This document shows positions 35,424 to 43,142 of a stretch of DNA of 43,142 nucleotides, in pieces. The position numbers and the translations under genes are program-made. A model generated the notes under the pieces. That model saw only the letters and a list, made by a program, of their open reading frames with translations, did no database searches and had not been told where the DNA came from. This DNA is from Aeriscardovia sp. (GTDB taxonomy: Bacteria > Actinomycetota > Actinomycetes > Actinomycetales > Bifidobacteriaceae): contig JAGBRC010000015.1 in the NCBI GenBank assembly GCA_017632535.1, positions 1-43,142 on the forward strand, written 5' to 3'. Each line of letters starts with the position of its first letter. Within the stretch, counting starts at the first letter, position 1.

Positions 35424-36672
35424 ACACCCCGCTCTCGCCAAGCATCATCTCGATCTTCAAAAGCCTGTTGTATTTGGCCACCCTCTCCCCTCTGGCAGGC
35501 GCGCCGGTCTTAATCTGGCAGGCGTTCCTGGCTACGGCGAGATCGGCGATGAAGGTGTCCATGGTTTCCCCGGACCTATGGGAAACCATGGTGGAAAAGC
35601 CGTGCCTGAAGGCTATGCGCATGGCGTCGAGGGTCTCGGAGACAGTCCCTATCTGGTTGGGCTTGACGAGAAGGGCGTTGCAGGCCTTGAGGTCTATAGC
35701 TTTAGAAATCCTGGAGGAGTTGGTGGTGAGAAGGTCGTCTCCAACTATCTGTATCTCCCCTCCGAGCTTTTCTTCCATTTCGCTCCACGCTTCCCAGTCG
35801 TCCTGGGCGAATGGGTCCTCTATCGAAACCACAGGGTAAGCCTCTACAAGCCTTTGCCAGTAATCCATCATCCACTCGCGGCTGCGGGCCGAGCCCTCGA
35901 ACATGTAAGTGTTGGAATCTTCATCGAAGAACTCGCTGCTGGCCGCGTCGATTCCGATCCCGATTTCTTTTCCGGGCTCGAACCCGGCAGCCCTCATGGC
36001 TTTGAGCAGCAGGTCTATGGCGTGGGCGTTGCTTTCGAGGTTGGGGGCAAATCCGCCCTCGTCCCCCACTGAAGAAGAGAGGCCCTCCTCTTTCAAGATC
36101 GACTTCAAGCTGGCGTAAGTTTCGCATCCCGCTTCCAGGGCTTCCTGGAATGAATCGAAGCCGTAGGGGATGATCATGAACTCCTGGATGTCGATGTTGT
36201 TGTCGGCGTGTACGCCTCCGTTGAGGATATTCATGCAGGGGACGGGAAGGATGTAGCCGTTCACGCCTCCCAGGTACCTAAAGAGCGCAAGATCCGCGCT
36301 CTGGGCGGCGGCGCGCAGGTTTGCCATCGACACCCCGAGTATGGCGTTGGCTCCGAGCTTGGACTTGTTCTTCGTCCCATCCAGCTCTATCATGCGCTCG
36401 TCTATCCCGCGCTGGTCAATGGAATCTAGGCCCAATAGGGCGGGAGCGATGACGTCCTTTACAGCTTTGATGGCGCCCGAAACGCCTTTACCGTTGAAGT
36501 GCTTGGCGTCTCCGTCCCTCTTTTCTACAGCTTCGTATATCCCCGTAGAAGCCCCCGAGGGGACGCAGGCCACTCCCTCGGCCCCGTCATCGGTCTCGAG
36601 GCTCACTTCCAGGGTGGGGTTCCCTCTCGAATCCAAAATCTGCCTGGCATTTATTCTCTCTATTGCTGCCAC
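35383..36672 (-). CDS. eno: Enolase
   Basis: The 429-aa glycolytic enzyme (2-phosphoglycerate to phosphoenolpyruvate) starts at GTG 36672 with AAGGGGGAA upstream. It shows [45 protein letters not shown], the metal ligands in [11 protein letters not shown] and [12 protein letters not shown], and the signature [17 protein letters not shown] followed by [17 protein letters not shown]. Its start overlaps the end of mfd and its end overlaps DUF501, indicating a tightly coupled cluster. Confidence 0.98.
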   Translation of the reverse strand: MAAIERINARQILDSRGNPTLEVSLETDDGAEGVACVPSGASTGIYEAVEKRDGDAKHFNGKGVSGAIKAVKDVIAPALLGLDSIDQRGIDERMIELDGTKNKSKLGANAILGVSMANLRAAAQSADLALFRYLGGVNGYILPVPCMNILNGGVHADNNIDIQEFMIIPYGFDSFQEALEAGCETYASLKSILKEEGLSSSVGDEGGFAPNLESNAHAIDLLLKAMRAAGFEPGKEIGIGIDAASSEFFDEDSNTYMFEGSARSREWMMDYWQRLVEAYPVVSIEDPFAQDDWEAWSEMEEKLGGEIQIVGDDLLTTNSSRISKAIDLKACNALLVKPNQIGTVSETLDAMRIAFRHGFSTMVSHRSGETMDTFIADLAVARNACQIKTGAPARGERVAKYNRLLKIEMMLGESGVYAGKSAFKRASKF

Positions 36673-39600
36673 GATTCCCCCTTATCGGTTGTAAAAAGTT
36701 GAAAGAGGGCGAGGGAAGCGGACGCCAGGGCGCCGCCTTCCTGAGAGCCCTTGTCTAAAGGAATTTTAAAACCTGGCTCAGATTTGAGGTAGGATGAGCC
36801 GGCAAATAGGCGCCCAAGGCGAATCTGCGTGGAGTCGGGGAGGGGAGAGGAGAGGAGGAAGAATAAGAATCCCCCCCTGCAGCTTATCTCCTTTACGCCG
36901 CACTCTTCCGCCTGCCACTCTAGGCGCCGCTGGGCAAAGAGGGCGCGCATGGGGGCGGGGATTTGCCCATAGCGGTCCTCCAGGCTCCTTTCAATTTCTT
37001 CCAGCTCTTCTTGCCCGGGTGCGGAAAAGATGGAGGAATAGGCCTCCATCCTGAGTTTTTGGGAAGGGATGAAAGAATCGGGGACAAACGCCCTTTCCGG
37101 CAGCTCTATCTTGGGGCGCTGCTCCTCCTTTTTCAAAAGGCCCTTCTCCCTTTCCACCCCTTCCTTCATCATCCGCACAAAGTAGTCAAAGCCCACCCCT
37201 TTTATAAAGCCGCTCTGCTCTTCTCCCACCAGGTTTCCTATCCCCCGCAGCTCTAGATCTTTTAGAGCTATTTTGTATCCGGATCCCAAAGAGGCGTTCT
37301 CTTCTATAGTTTCCAGCCTCGCCTGGGCGTCCGAAGTGATTCCCTGGGGGTGGAGGAAATAGGCGTAGGCCCTTTGCGACGACCTTCCCACCCTCCCCCT
37401 GAGCTGGTGGAGCTGGGCCAGCCCGAAGCAGTCCGATCTCTCCACTATCAGGGTATTGGCGGAAGGGATGTCGAGCCCGGTCTCAATTATCGAGGTCGAC
37501 ACTAAAACGTCCACTTTCCCCTTCCAAAAGTCGTTTATAACCTTGTCGAGCTTGGATGGGGGCATCTTCCCGTCTGCAACTTCCACTCTGCATCCCGGGA
37601 CGGCAGAAGAAATCCTGGCCGCGGCCGAGTCCAGGTCCTCTATTCTTCCGCACACGTAAAACACCTGTCCGGATCGCAAGAGCTCCCTAGAGATGGCCGC
37701 GGCTACAAGGTCTTCTTTCCATTCGCCCACATAAGTCAAAACGTCCATCCTGTCTTCGGGAGGGGTGGTCAGAGTGGAAACTTCCCTCACTCCTACCAGG
37801 CTCATTTCAAGCGTCCTCGGGATCGGGGTGGCCGAAAGGGAGAGGACGTCCACCTCCGGCCTAAGCTTTTTCAAAAACTCCTTGTCTTTTACCCCGAACC
37901 TCTGCTCTTCATCGACTATGACCAGACCGAGATCTTTGAAGGAAACGGAAGAGGAGAGGATTTTTTGAGTCCCAATCAGTACGTCCACGTCCCCGGAGGC
38001 GGTGGCGGCGCAGATATCTTTGGCCTCTTTGGCCGTCCTGAAGCGGGAAAGTCCCTCGACTCTCACGTTGAAGGGGGCAAAGCGCGCGCGGAAAGTCTCG
38101 AGGTGCTGCTCGGTCAGAAGGGTCGTGGGAGCGAGGATCGCCACTTGTTTCCCTCCCTGCACGGCCTTGAACGCGGCGCGCATGGCGATCTCGGTTTTCC
38201 CAAAACCCACGTCCCCGGTTATGAGCCTGTCCATGGGGAAAGGCGACTCCATGTCCTTTTTGACTTCCTCTATCGCCCTGAGCTGATCCGGAGTTTCCCT
38301 GTACGGGAACGCCGCTTCCATTTCGCGCTGCTTTGGGCCGTCCAGCGGGAAGGCGTGCCCCTCCAGCTTCCCTCTCTGGCAGTAAAGCTTTACGAGCTCT
38401 TGGGAAACCTCTGCGGCATGCTTTTTAGCCTTGGATCTCGTCGACTTCCACGCTGGGGAGCCCAGGCGGTCGAGCTTGGGGGAGTCGGAGCCTAAGTACC
38501 GGCTCACTTGTGAAAGCTGGGAGGCGGGAAGGTAGAGCATATCTGCGCCCCTGCCGGAAGAGGAAGCGTATTCTAGTGCCACGTAATCGGCCGCGCCCTC
38601 TTCGCTCTCCCTCTTTTCCAGCCCGATAAACTTGCCTATCCCAAACTGGGGATGGACTACAAAGTCTCCCGGCTCCAGGTCGGGAATGTCCACGCTCTTT
38701 TCCCTAAAGGAAATTTTTCCCGTAGGGGCGAGGGTGGATCTGCCGAAAAGATCGGTTTCCGTAATCAGGGCAAATTTTGATTCCAGATCCTCAAAGCCTT
38801 CCTCCATCGAAGAGGAGGCAGGGATGAGAGGAAGGCGGGGAAAGTTGGAACAGATCTTTTCGGCCCCCTCCCCAAAGGAAGAAAGGACCACTGTAAATCC
38901 TGGAAGGTCGAGAGCTTTTTTCGCCTCCTCCTTTTCCCCCCTACACTTTGGGGCAGCAATGAGCCCAAAAGCGGGCGCATTTTCGGCAAAGACCGCGTCT
39001 TCTCCCTTAAGCTCCTTTTTAAGCTCGTCAAAATTGGAAAAGTCCGGTCCTGAAAAACTCGAAGAGAGCATTCCCTCCCCCTTCTGGGCCTCCAAAAACT
39101 TTTCCGAAGCCTCCTTTAAAAGGGCGGATGTCTGCTCCATGGAGGAAGAGTTCGAGAAGAGGAAGAGGCGGCCGCGAAGGAGGCTTGAGAGGGAGGTCAA
39201 GTGGAGGAGGAAGGGCTCCACCGCTTCCATCCCCGCCTCGCACCTGCCCTCAGAAATTTTTTCAAAGAGGCTCCCAAAAGACGGGCGGCTTGAAAGCTCC
39301 CCGGCGCGCTCCTTGACGTCTTCCGTTATCAAAAATCCGTGGCAGGGTCCCAAGTGGCACTCCTCCACCCCTTCAAAAGTGCGCTGGGAAAGGACGGAAA
39401 ACTTCCGCATCCTGCCTATTTTCCCCCCGTCCCAGAAGATTCTCACGGGGTTGTCCATGTTTGGGGGAAACACGTCCAAGATGTGTTCCCTGGGGGCCAT
39501 TTGCCCCCTCAAAGACACCGCTTCCGCTTCGCGGTACCCAAGAGAGCGAAGGCGAGCTTCCAACTCTTTTTGGCCAACCTCCTCTCCCGCATGAATGAAA

Positions 39601-40025
39601 AGGGGCGGCTCTTCGAAGAGCGGGGAGATGGGCTGCAGGAGGGATCTGAGGGCGCACACCGCCAGCTTTACCTTCCCCCAGCCCTTCCTCTTGTCGGGAA
39701 AGCGGAGGCGCCTGAAGATCTTGTACCTTTCGGCAACGGTCTGGGGCCTGGGGGAAAGCTGCTCGTAGGGCAGGGCCTCTGGAGTGGGCAGGAGCGCCAC
39801 CTCATCCGGATCTCCCTGCCACCAGTCGAGGCAGGATTTATAGGCCTTTTCAGCTTCCCCGGGAGTGGGAAGGACTAGGACCGCTTCCCGCTTTGCCATG
39901 CAGCTTGCGGCGATGAGGGCCGAAGAGGGGAAATTTAGATGAACAGTTCCTTTCGCCCCCAAAAGACGGCAAAAAGAGGGGCTGCCCTCCAGATCTCTTT
40001 TAAAGACTGCCAAACTACCTGGCAT
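36660..40025 (-). CDS. mfd: Transcription-repair coupling factor
   Basis: The start is ATG 40025 ([12 protein letters not shown]), which overlaps the pth stop; the longer frame to 40049 begins with an unlikely TTG. The 1121-aa ATPase removes stalled RNA polymerase and recruits UvrA. In order: UvrB-homology N-terminal domain ([17 protein letters not shown]), the RNA-polymerase-interacting CarD-like domain ([20 protein letters not shown]), helicase domains with Walker [14 protein letters not shown] box [24 protein letters not shown], and the TRG/RecG-like motif [18 protein letters not shown]. It is between pth and eno. Confidence 0.97.
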   Translation of the reverse strand: MPGSLAVFKRDLEGSPSFCRLLGAKGTVHLNFPSSALIAASCMAKREAVLVLPTPGEAEKAYKSCLDWWQGDPDEVALLPTPEALPYEQLSPRPQTVAERYKIFRRLRFPDKRKGWGKVKLAVCALRSLLQPISPLFEEPPLFIHAGEEVGQKELEARLRSLGYREAEAVSLRGQMAPREHILDVFPPNMDNPVRIFWDGGKIGRMRKFSVLSQRTFEGVEECHLGPCHGFLITEDVKERAGELSSRPSFGSLFEKISEGRCEAGMEAVEPFLLHLTSLSSLLRGRLFLFSNSSSMEQTSALLKEASEKFLEAQKGEGMLSSSFSGPDFSNFDELKKELKGEDAVFAENAPAFGLIAAPKCRGEKEEAKKALDLPGFTVVLSSFGEGAEKICSNFPRLPLIPASSSMEEGFEDLESKFALITETDLFGRSTLAPTGKISFREKSVDIPDLEPGDFVVHPQFGIGKFIGLEKRESEEGAADYVALEYASSSGRGADMLYLPASQLSQVSRYLGSDSPKLDRLGSPAWKSTRSKAKKHAAEVSQELVKLYCQRGKLEGHAFPLDGPKQREMEAAFPYRETPDQLRAIEEVKKDMESPFPMDRLITGDVGFGKTEIAMRAAFKAVQGGKQVAILAPTTLLTEQHLETFRARFAPFNVRVEGLSRFRTAKEAKDICAATASGDVDVLIGTQKILSSSVSFKDLGLVIVDEEQRFGVKDKEFLKKLRPEVDVLSLSATPIPRTLEMSLVGVREVSTLTTPPEDRMDVLTYVGEWKEDLVAAAISRELLRSGQVFYVCGRIEDLDSAAARISSAVPGCRVEVADGKMPPSKLDKVINDFWKGKVDVLVSTSIIETGLDIPSANTLIVERSDCFGLAQLHQLRGRVGRSSQRAYAYFLHPQGITSDAQARLETIEENASLGSGYKIALKDLELRGIGNLVGEEQSGFIKGVGFDYFVRMMKEGVEREKGLLKKEEQRPKIELPERAFVPDSFIPSQKLRMEAYSSIFSAPGQEELEEIERSLEDRYGQIPAPMRALFAQRRLEWQAEECGVKEISCRGGFLFFLLSSPLPDSTQIRLGRLFAGSSYLKSEPGFKIPLDKGSQEGGALASASLALFQLFTTDKGESWQQ

Positions 40026-40593
40026 TGAATCTTTCCTGAGTTTTTGCAAGGCCTTCGGAAATAATGGATTGCACAGCCTCTATCGCCTTAGCTTCGCCTT
40101 CTGCCATTTTTTCCTTCTCTTCCGGGGAGAACTTTCCCAACACCCACGAAATGGAGCCGCCGGGGCGGGTTGGCCTTCCTATTCCGATTCTCACCCTGTA
40201 GTAGGAAGGAGTGCCCAGGTAAGAATCTATGGACTTTATCCCGTTGTGCCCCGCAGCCGAGCCTCCCAGCTTCACTTTTACCCTTCCTACCTCCAAATCC
40301 ATGTCGTCGTGCACGACTATGAGGCGGGAGGGGTCGATGTCATAGTAAGAGAGCATGGACTGCACGCTGGCCCCGGAGGAGTTCATGTAGGTTAGGGGTT
40401 TGTCTAAGAAGATTTTCGCACCCCCCTCTTTAAAAATTTTTGCAACCGAAGAAAGCTTGGAATCTCTAAAGGATTCCCCAGCCTCCCGCGCCATAAGGTC
40501 GAGAGCTGCAAACCCTGCATTGTGCCGAGTCGAATCGTAGCGCGGCTCCGGGTTGCCAAGTCCTGCTACCAGCCAAATATTGTTTTCGCTCAT
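40015..40593 (-). CDS. pth: Peptidyl-tRNA hydrolase
   Basis: The 192-aa enzyme recycles peptidyl-tRNA. Family features are LVAGLGNPEPRYDSTRHNAGF (catalytic His), the Asn in KPLTYMNSSG, catalytic Asp in VVHDDMDLEVG, and GGSAAGHNGIKSIDSYLGT. The ATG overlaps the ychF stop by four bases and its stop overlaps the mfd start. Confidence 0.97.
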   Translation of the reverse strand: MSENNIWLVAGLGNPEPRYDSTRHNAGFAALDLMAREAGESFRDSKLSSVAKIFKEGGAKIFLDKPLTYMNSSGASVQSMLSYYDIDPSRLIVVHDDMDLEVGRVKVKLGGSAAGHNGIKSIDSYLGTPSYYRVRIGIGRPTRPGGSISWVLGKFSPEEKEKMAEGEAKAIEAVQSIISEGLAKTQERFNAR

Positions 40594-41654
40594 ACGTTGA
40601 ACCGGAATTCGACCACATCCCCTTCCTCCATCACATAGTCCTTTCCTTCGATGCGCACTTTCCCTTCCTTCCTCGCGTTTTCATAGCTGCCGGCCTCTAA
40701 AAGATCGTCGCAGGAAACTACGCTCGCCTTGATAAAGCCCCTCTCGAAATCGGAGTGGATTACGCCTGCGGCCTGCGGGGCGCGACTTCCTTTCCTTATC
40801 GTCCATGCCCTCACCTCTTTAGGGCCGGCCGTGAGGAAGGTTTGCAGGCCCAGAAGCGAAAAGCCTGCGGCCGCGAGCTTGTCCAGTCCGGACTGATCCA
40901 AAAACTCTTCAGCCTCTTCTTCGGGCAATTGCGACACTTCCCTCTCCAGCTCTGCGTTCAAAAATATGGCCGGCGCGGGAGCGACAAAGTCCGACAGGTC
41001 CTTCTTGAGGGCTTCGTCTTCCAAAGAGGCGTCGTCTGCATTGAAAACATAAATGAAAGGCTTCAAAGTCAGAAGGTCTACTCCCTTCAAAAGATCGTAA
41101 TCTATTTCCTTTGCGCGGTCGGAGAGGATCTTGCCCTCTTTGAGGGCCTCATAGACTTTCTCCATCGCTTCCAGCTTCTTTTTGTCCTCCTTTCCGCCTT
41201 TTACATCCTTTTCCACCTTGGGGAGCATCTTTTCGAGCACCTGCATGTCGGAGAGGATGAGTTCAGTATTTATGGTCTCTATATCGCTTTTGGGATCGAC
41301 TCTGTTTTCGACGTGCACTATATCGTCGTCTTTAAAGACTCTGACGACCTCGCAAATGGCGTCCGCCTCGCGGATGTGGGAAAGAAACTGGTTTCCCAAC
41401 CCTTCCCCTTTGTAGGCGCCCTTGACTATGCCGGCAATATCTACAAACTTTACAGTAGCAGGGACCAGGGTCTCGGTTCCGACCAATTTGGCGAGTTTGG
41501 AAAGCCTTTCATCTTTCAGGGGCACCACGCCCACATTGGGATCTATTGTGGCGAAGGGGTAGTTGGCGGCCAAGGCGTTGTTTTTCGTGAGGGCGTTGAA
41601 CAGCGTGCTCTTGCCCACGTTGGGAAGTCCTACTATTCCTATAGTTAAACTCAT
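40590..41654 (-). CDS. ychF: Redox-/ribosome-associated GTPase-like ATPase YchF (OLA1 family)
   Basis: The 354-aa P-loop protein has G1 GIVGLPNVGKSTLFNALT, G3 VDIAGIVKGAYKGEGLGNQFL, a G4 position with FNADD (NxxE-type, explaining ATP preference in the family), and the C-terminal TGS domain ending YVMEEGDVVEFRFNV. The ATG has no clear ribosome site; TATTAGACT lies about ten bases upstream, so it may be leaderless. It heads the ychF-pth-mfd-eno-DUF501-ppx cluster. Confidence 0.97.
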   Translation of the reverse strand: MSLTIGIVGLPNVGKSTLFNALTKNNALAANYPFATIDPNVGVVPLKDERLSKLAKLVGTETLVPATVKFVDIAGIVKGAYKGEGLGNQFLSHIREADAICEVVRVFKDDDIVHVENRVDPKSDIETINTELILSDMQVLEKMLPKVEKDVKGGKEDKKKLEAMEKVYEALKEGKILSDRAKEIDYDLLKGVDLLTLKPFIYVFNADDASLEDEALKKDLSDFVAPAPAIFLNAELEREVSQLPEEEAEEFLDQSGLDKLAAAGFSLLGLQTFLTAGPKEVRAWTIRKGSRAPQAAGVIHSDFERGFIKASVVSCDDLLEAGSYENARKEGKVRIEGKDYVMEEGDVVEFRFNV

Positions 41655-41705
41655 ATACTAAAGTCTAATATTCCGCTTATTTCACCTGAAAGGGGCAAAA
41701 AGGAA

Positions 41706-42446
41706 ATGAAATCCAAGGTGGTAGTAGTAACCGGGGCCTCCAGCGGCATAGGGGAAGCGACCGCAAAGCTGCTGGCCGAGAAAGGGCATAAGCTCGTCCT
41801 GTGCGCCAGGCGCGAAGAAAAGCTCAGGGAGGTGGCCTCCTCTATCAGGGAGAAGGGCGGAGAGGTCATATTCCTCAGGGCCGACGTCACAGACATAGTG
41901 CAGATGGAAGAAGTGGCCCAGGCCGCCATAGCCGAGTTCGGCCGGATCGACGTGTGGGTAAACAATGCGGGCCTCATGCCGGTTTCCGAAATTATCAAAG
42001 ACAAGGTGGACGAGTGGGACAGGATGGTGGACGTGAACGTTAAGGGCGTCCTCTACGGCATCCACGCCTGCCTGAAGATTATGAGGGAGCAAGGGGAAGG
42101 GCACATCATCAATATGGGATCCGTTGCGGGGCATGTTTCCAACCCGGCTTCGGCAGTCTACTCTGCCACCAAGTTTGCCGTTAGGGCGCTAAGCGACGCC
42201 TTAAGGAAGGAAGAGGCGGAAGCCAAGAGCGGGGTCAGGGTAACCGTGATCGCCCCGGGCGCCGTCGACACCGAGCTTCTCAGCACTATAACAGATCTCG
42301 ATGCCCGCAGGGACGACGAAGAGTTTTACGCCTCCACAGCCATCCCCGCCTCGGACGTGGCAAAGTGCGTCGACTTCGCCATAGACATGCCGCCCGAGGC
42401 CTGCGTAGACGAGCTGATTTTGAGGCCCACCCTCCAAGTGCATTAA
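41706..42446 (+). CDS. Short-chain dehydrogenase/reductase (SDR), NADP-type
   Basis: The 246-aa classical SDR has the cofactor loop TGASSGIG, ARREEKL after beta-2 (Arg pair suggests NADP preference), the NNAG motif in VWVNNAGLMP, the catalytic Ser in NMGSVAGHVS and Y-x3-K in VYSATKFAV. It most resembles the YdfG/serine 3-dehydrogenase-like group, but the substrate is not predictable. AAAAGGAA precedes the ATG. It is divergent from ychF over about 50 bases. Confidence 0.93.
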   Translation: MKSKVVVVTGASSGIGEATAKLLAEKGHKLVLCARREEKLREVASSIREKGGEVIFLRADVTDIVQMEEVAQAAIAEFGRIDVWVNNAGLMPVSEIIKDKVDEWDRMVDVNVKGVLYGIHACLKIMREQGEGHIINMGSVAGHVSNPASAVYSATKFAVRALSDALRKEEAEAKSGVRVTVIAPGAVDTELLSTITDLDARRDDEEFYASTAIPASDVAKCVDFAIDMPPEACVDELILRPTLQVH

Positions 42447-42489
42447 GCCTTTTTTGCGATCCCGCCCGCGCCGCCAAGGGCAAATTAAA

Positions 42490-42537
42490 AAGAAAAAGAG
42501 GCGCCCCAGGGAGGCTGTGGGCGGAGAGCAGGCGCCT
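42490..42537 (-). terminator. Possible terminator for the right-end minus-strand gene
   Basis: AGGCGCC (rc of 42537-42531) pairs with GGCGCCT (rc of 42505-42499) on the minus strand across a 25-base loop. A T-rich tract CTTTTTCTTTTT follows. The loop is long and the distance from the stop at 42785 is about 250 bases, so this is tentative. Confidence 0.45.
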
Positions 42538-42554
42538 AATCTGGATCGGCAAAC

Positions 42555-42575
42555 GGGGCGGCAGGCCCCTTTCTT
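42555..42575 (+). terminator. Weak possible terminator after the SDR gene
   Basis: GGGGC (42555-42559) and GCCCC (42565-42569) form a 5-bp stem with a 5-base loop followed by TTTCTTT, about 110 bases after the SDR stop. Confidence 0.35.
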
Positions 42576-42784
42576 TCCATTCGAAGTGCCCCTTTGGCTA
42601 ATTAGGCGCAGAGAAATTTGCAAGTCAAAAACCGATGGCACTATATGCGGCTAAGAGAGCTGCACGAGACGGGCAGAGTGTGATGAGGCGCGCATTTTGA
42701 TGCAGCCGGAAGACTGCTCCCCGCAGAAATTTGGATGCTCCCGGCCCCGTCCTTTTGAGATCGCGGAAGGGGATTTAGGCCAGA

Positions 42785-43142
42785 TCAGTTTCCAGTGGAA
42801 GACGATGCGTCCCCCATGTCCAGTATCCAAGCCCCCGGCTGGCTGGCGGACGGGGCATAGGAAGCGTAGATTCTAGATCCGTCTTTCATGCTCCAATTCA
42901 GGCTTCCCCCACTCAGATCAGAATTCGAATTGGCTGAAACGCCATTTACAAACGACTTGATCTGAGCTTGGGCGGACGCCGGCATCTGCGTTTCCTCTGC
43001 CACGCAGGAAAGGACCGGCCCCCAATCCGAAGTTCCCGAAACGCTGAAAGCCGATTGACTTGTAGGGCTGCCCTGCAAGTTTGCGCTTCCCCCCTCGTTT
43101 GAGCAGCTCTGCGAGTTTTCCAGATCAGAAACGGCGTCCGTC
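42785..43142 (-). CDS. C-terminal part of a probable secreted/surface protein (5' end outside window)
   Basis: The frame is open from the right edge to TGA at 42785-42787; the TTG at 43078 is internal. The visible 119 residues are rich in Ser, Asn, Gly and Ala, with two Cys (SQSCSNEGG and VLSCVAEE) that could form a disulfide. The core TDGSRIYASYAP-like stretch is KDGSRIYASYAPSAS followed by QPGAWILDMGD. Low charge and composition suggest an exported or lipid-anchored protein. No family is recognised. Confidence 0.55.
   Translation of the reverse strand, partial: TDAVSDLENSQSCSNEGGSANLQGSPTSQSAFSVSGTSDWGPVLSCVAEETQMPASAQAQIKSFVNGVSANSNSDLSGGSLNWSMKDGSRIYASYAPSASQPGAWILDMGDASSSTGN

Larger units (their letters stand above)
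42447..42784. other. Intergenic region without a gene, about 340 bases
   Basis: Between two convergent genes. The only structures seen are the two hairpins listed separately; no small frame with a ribosome site was found. Confidence 0.5.

Noticed and set aside
42201-42641. Minus-strand ORF overlapping the end of the SDR gene
   Set aside because: It is antisense to a well-supported gene for most of its length and encodes no recognisable protein.

Overview
The window reads as a stretch of chromosome from an actinobacterium (Actinomycetota), most like Bifidobacteriaceae or a close relative. The pointers are the block pth-mfd-eno-DUF501-Ppx/GppA; an F-type ATP synthase operon with a long separate delta subunit and a very short epsilon; a GreA with the actinobacterial DLSENGGY tip; a PdtaS-like cytosolic histidine kinase; and a YbbN-like thioredoxin/TPR protein. 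G+C looks mid-to-high 50s by eye. Arginine AGG and isoleucine ATA codons are strikingly common for an actinobacterium. This placement is inference from gene content, not a phylogeny. There is no sign of phage, IS elements or CRISPR.

Layout. Positions 1-3.7 kb hold the end of an unknown membrane-anchored protein, tRNA-Arg(CCG), and a three-gene minus-strand unit (membrane protein, lipoprotein, YbbN-like protein). Facing it at 3.7-4.7 kb is a surface FKBP lipoprotein. A bidirectional terminator separates this from the complete atpBEFHAGDC operon (4.7-11.5 kb, minus strand). At 11.6-12.9 kb lie an initiator tRNA and a mostly gene-free stretch with a perfect 18-bp inverted repeat and a 44-aa heptad-repeat mini-protein.

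Positions 12.9-18.7 kb hold an oxalate-catabolism cluster on the minus strand: oxc (oxalyl-CoA decarboxylase), frc (formyl-CoA transferase), an AEC-family carrier, and a second class III CoA-transferase. Frc would load CoA from formyl-CoA onto oxalate, Oxc would decarboxylate oxalyl-CoA, and the carrier probably moves oxalate and/or formate. Hsp20 lies just upstream, then ppa, a membrane protein, nth, an orphan peptide-binding protein, valS, rho and pgi. Positions 28.7-31.3 kb hold a PdtaS-like kinase coupled to a membrane-anchored NERD-domain protein. The rest is largely housekeeping: hemolysin III-like protein, greA, FKBP, a coiled-coil tail-anchored protein, tRNA-Leu(TAA), Ppx/GppA, DUF501, eno, mfd, pth, ychF and an SDR dehydrogenase, ending in a truncated secreted or surface protein.

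The most interesting signal is regulatory. oxc and frc each have their own promoter followed by an almost identical 62-bp leader module (one difference, which preserves pairing). The module is a complete intrinsic terminator whose U-tract ends only about 30-35 nt before the start codon, preceded by a small GATTA/TAATC hairpin. The second CoA-transferase has a diverged terminator in the same place. This looks like a dedicated attenuation/antitermination system for oxalate use. No trans-acting factor can be identified from the sequence, although a PdtaS-type kinase (whose known partner is an RNA-binding ANTAR antiterminator) lies about 12 kb away.
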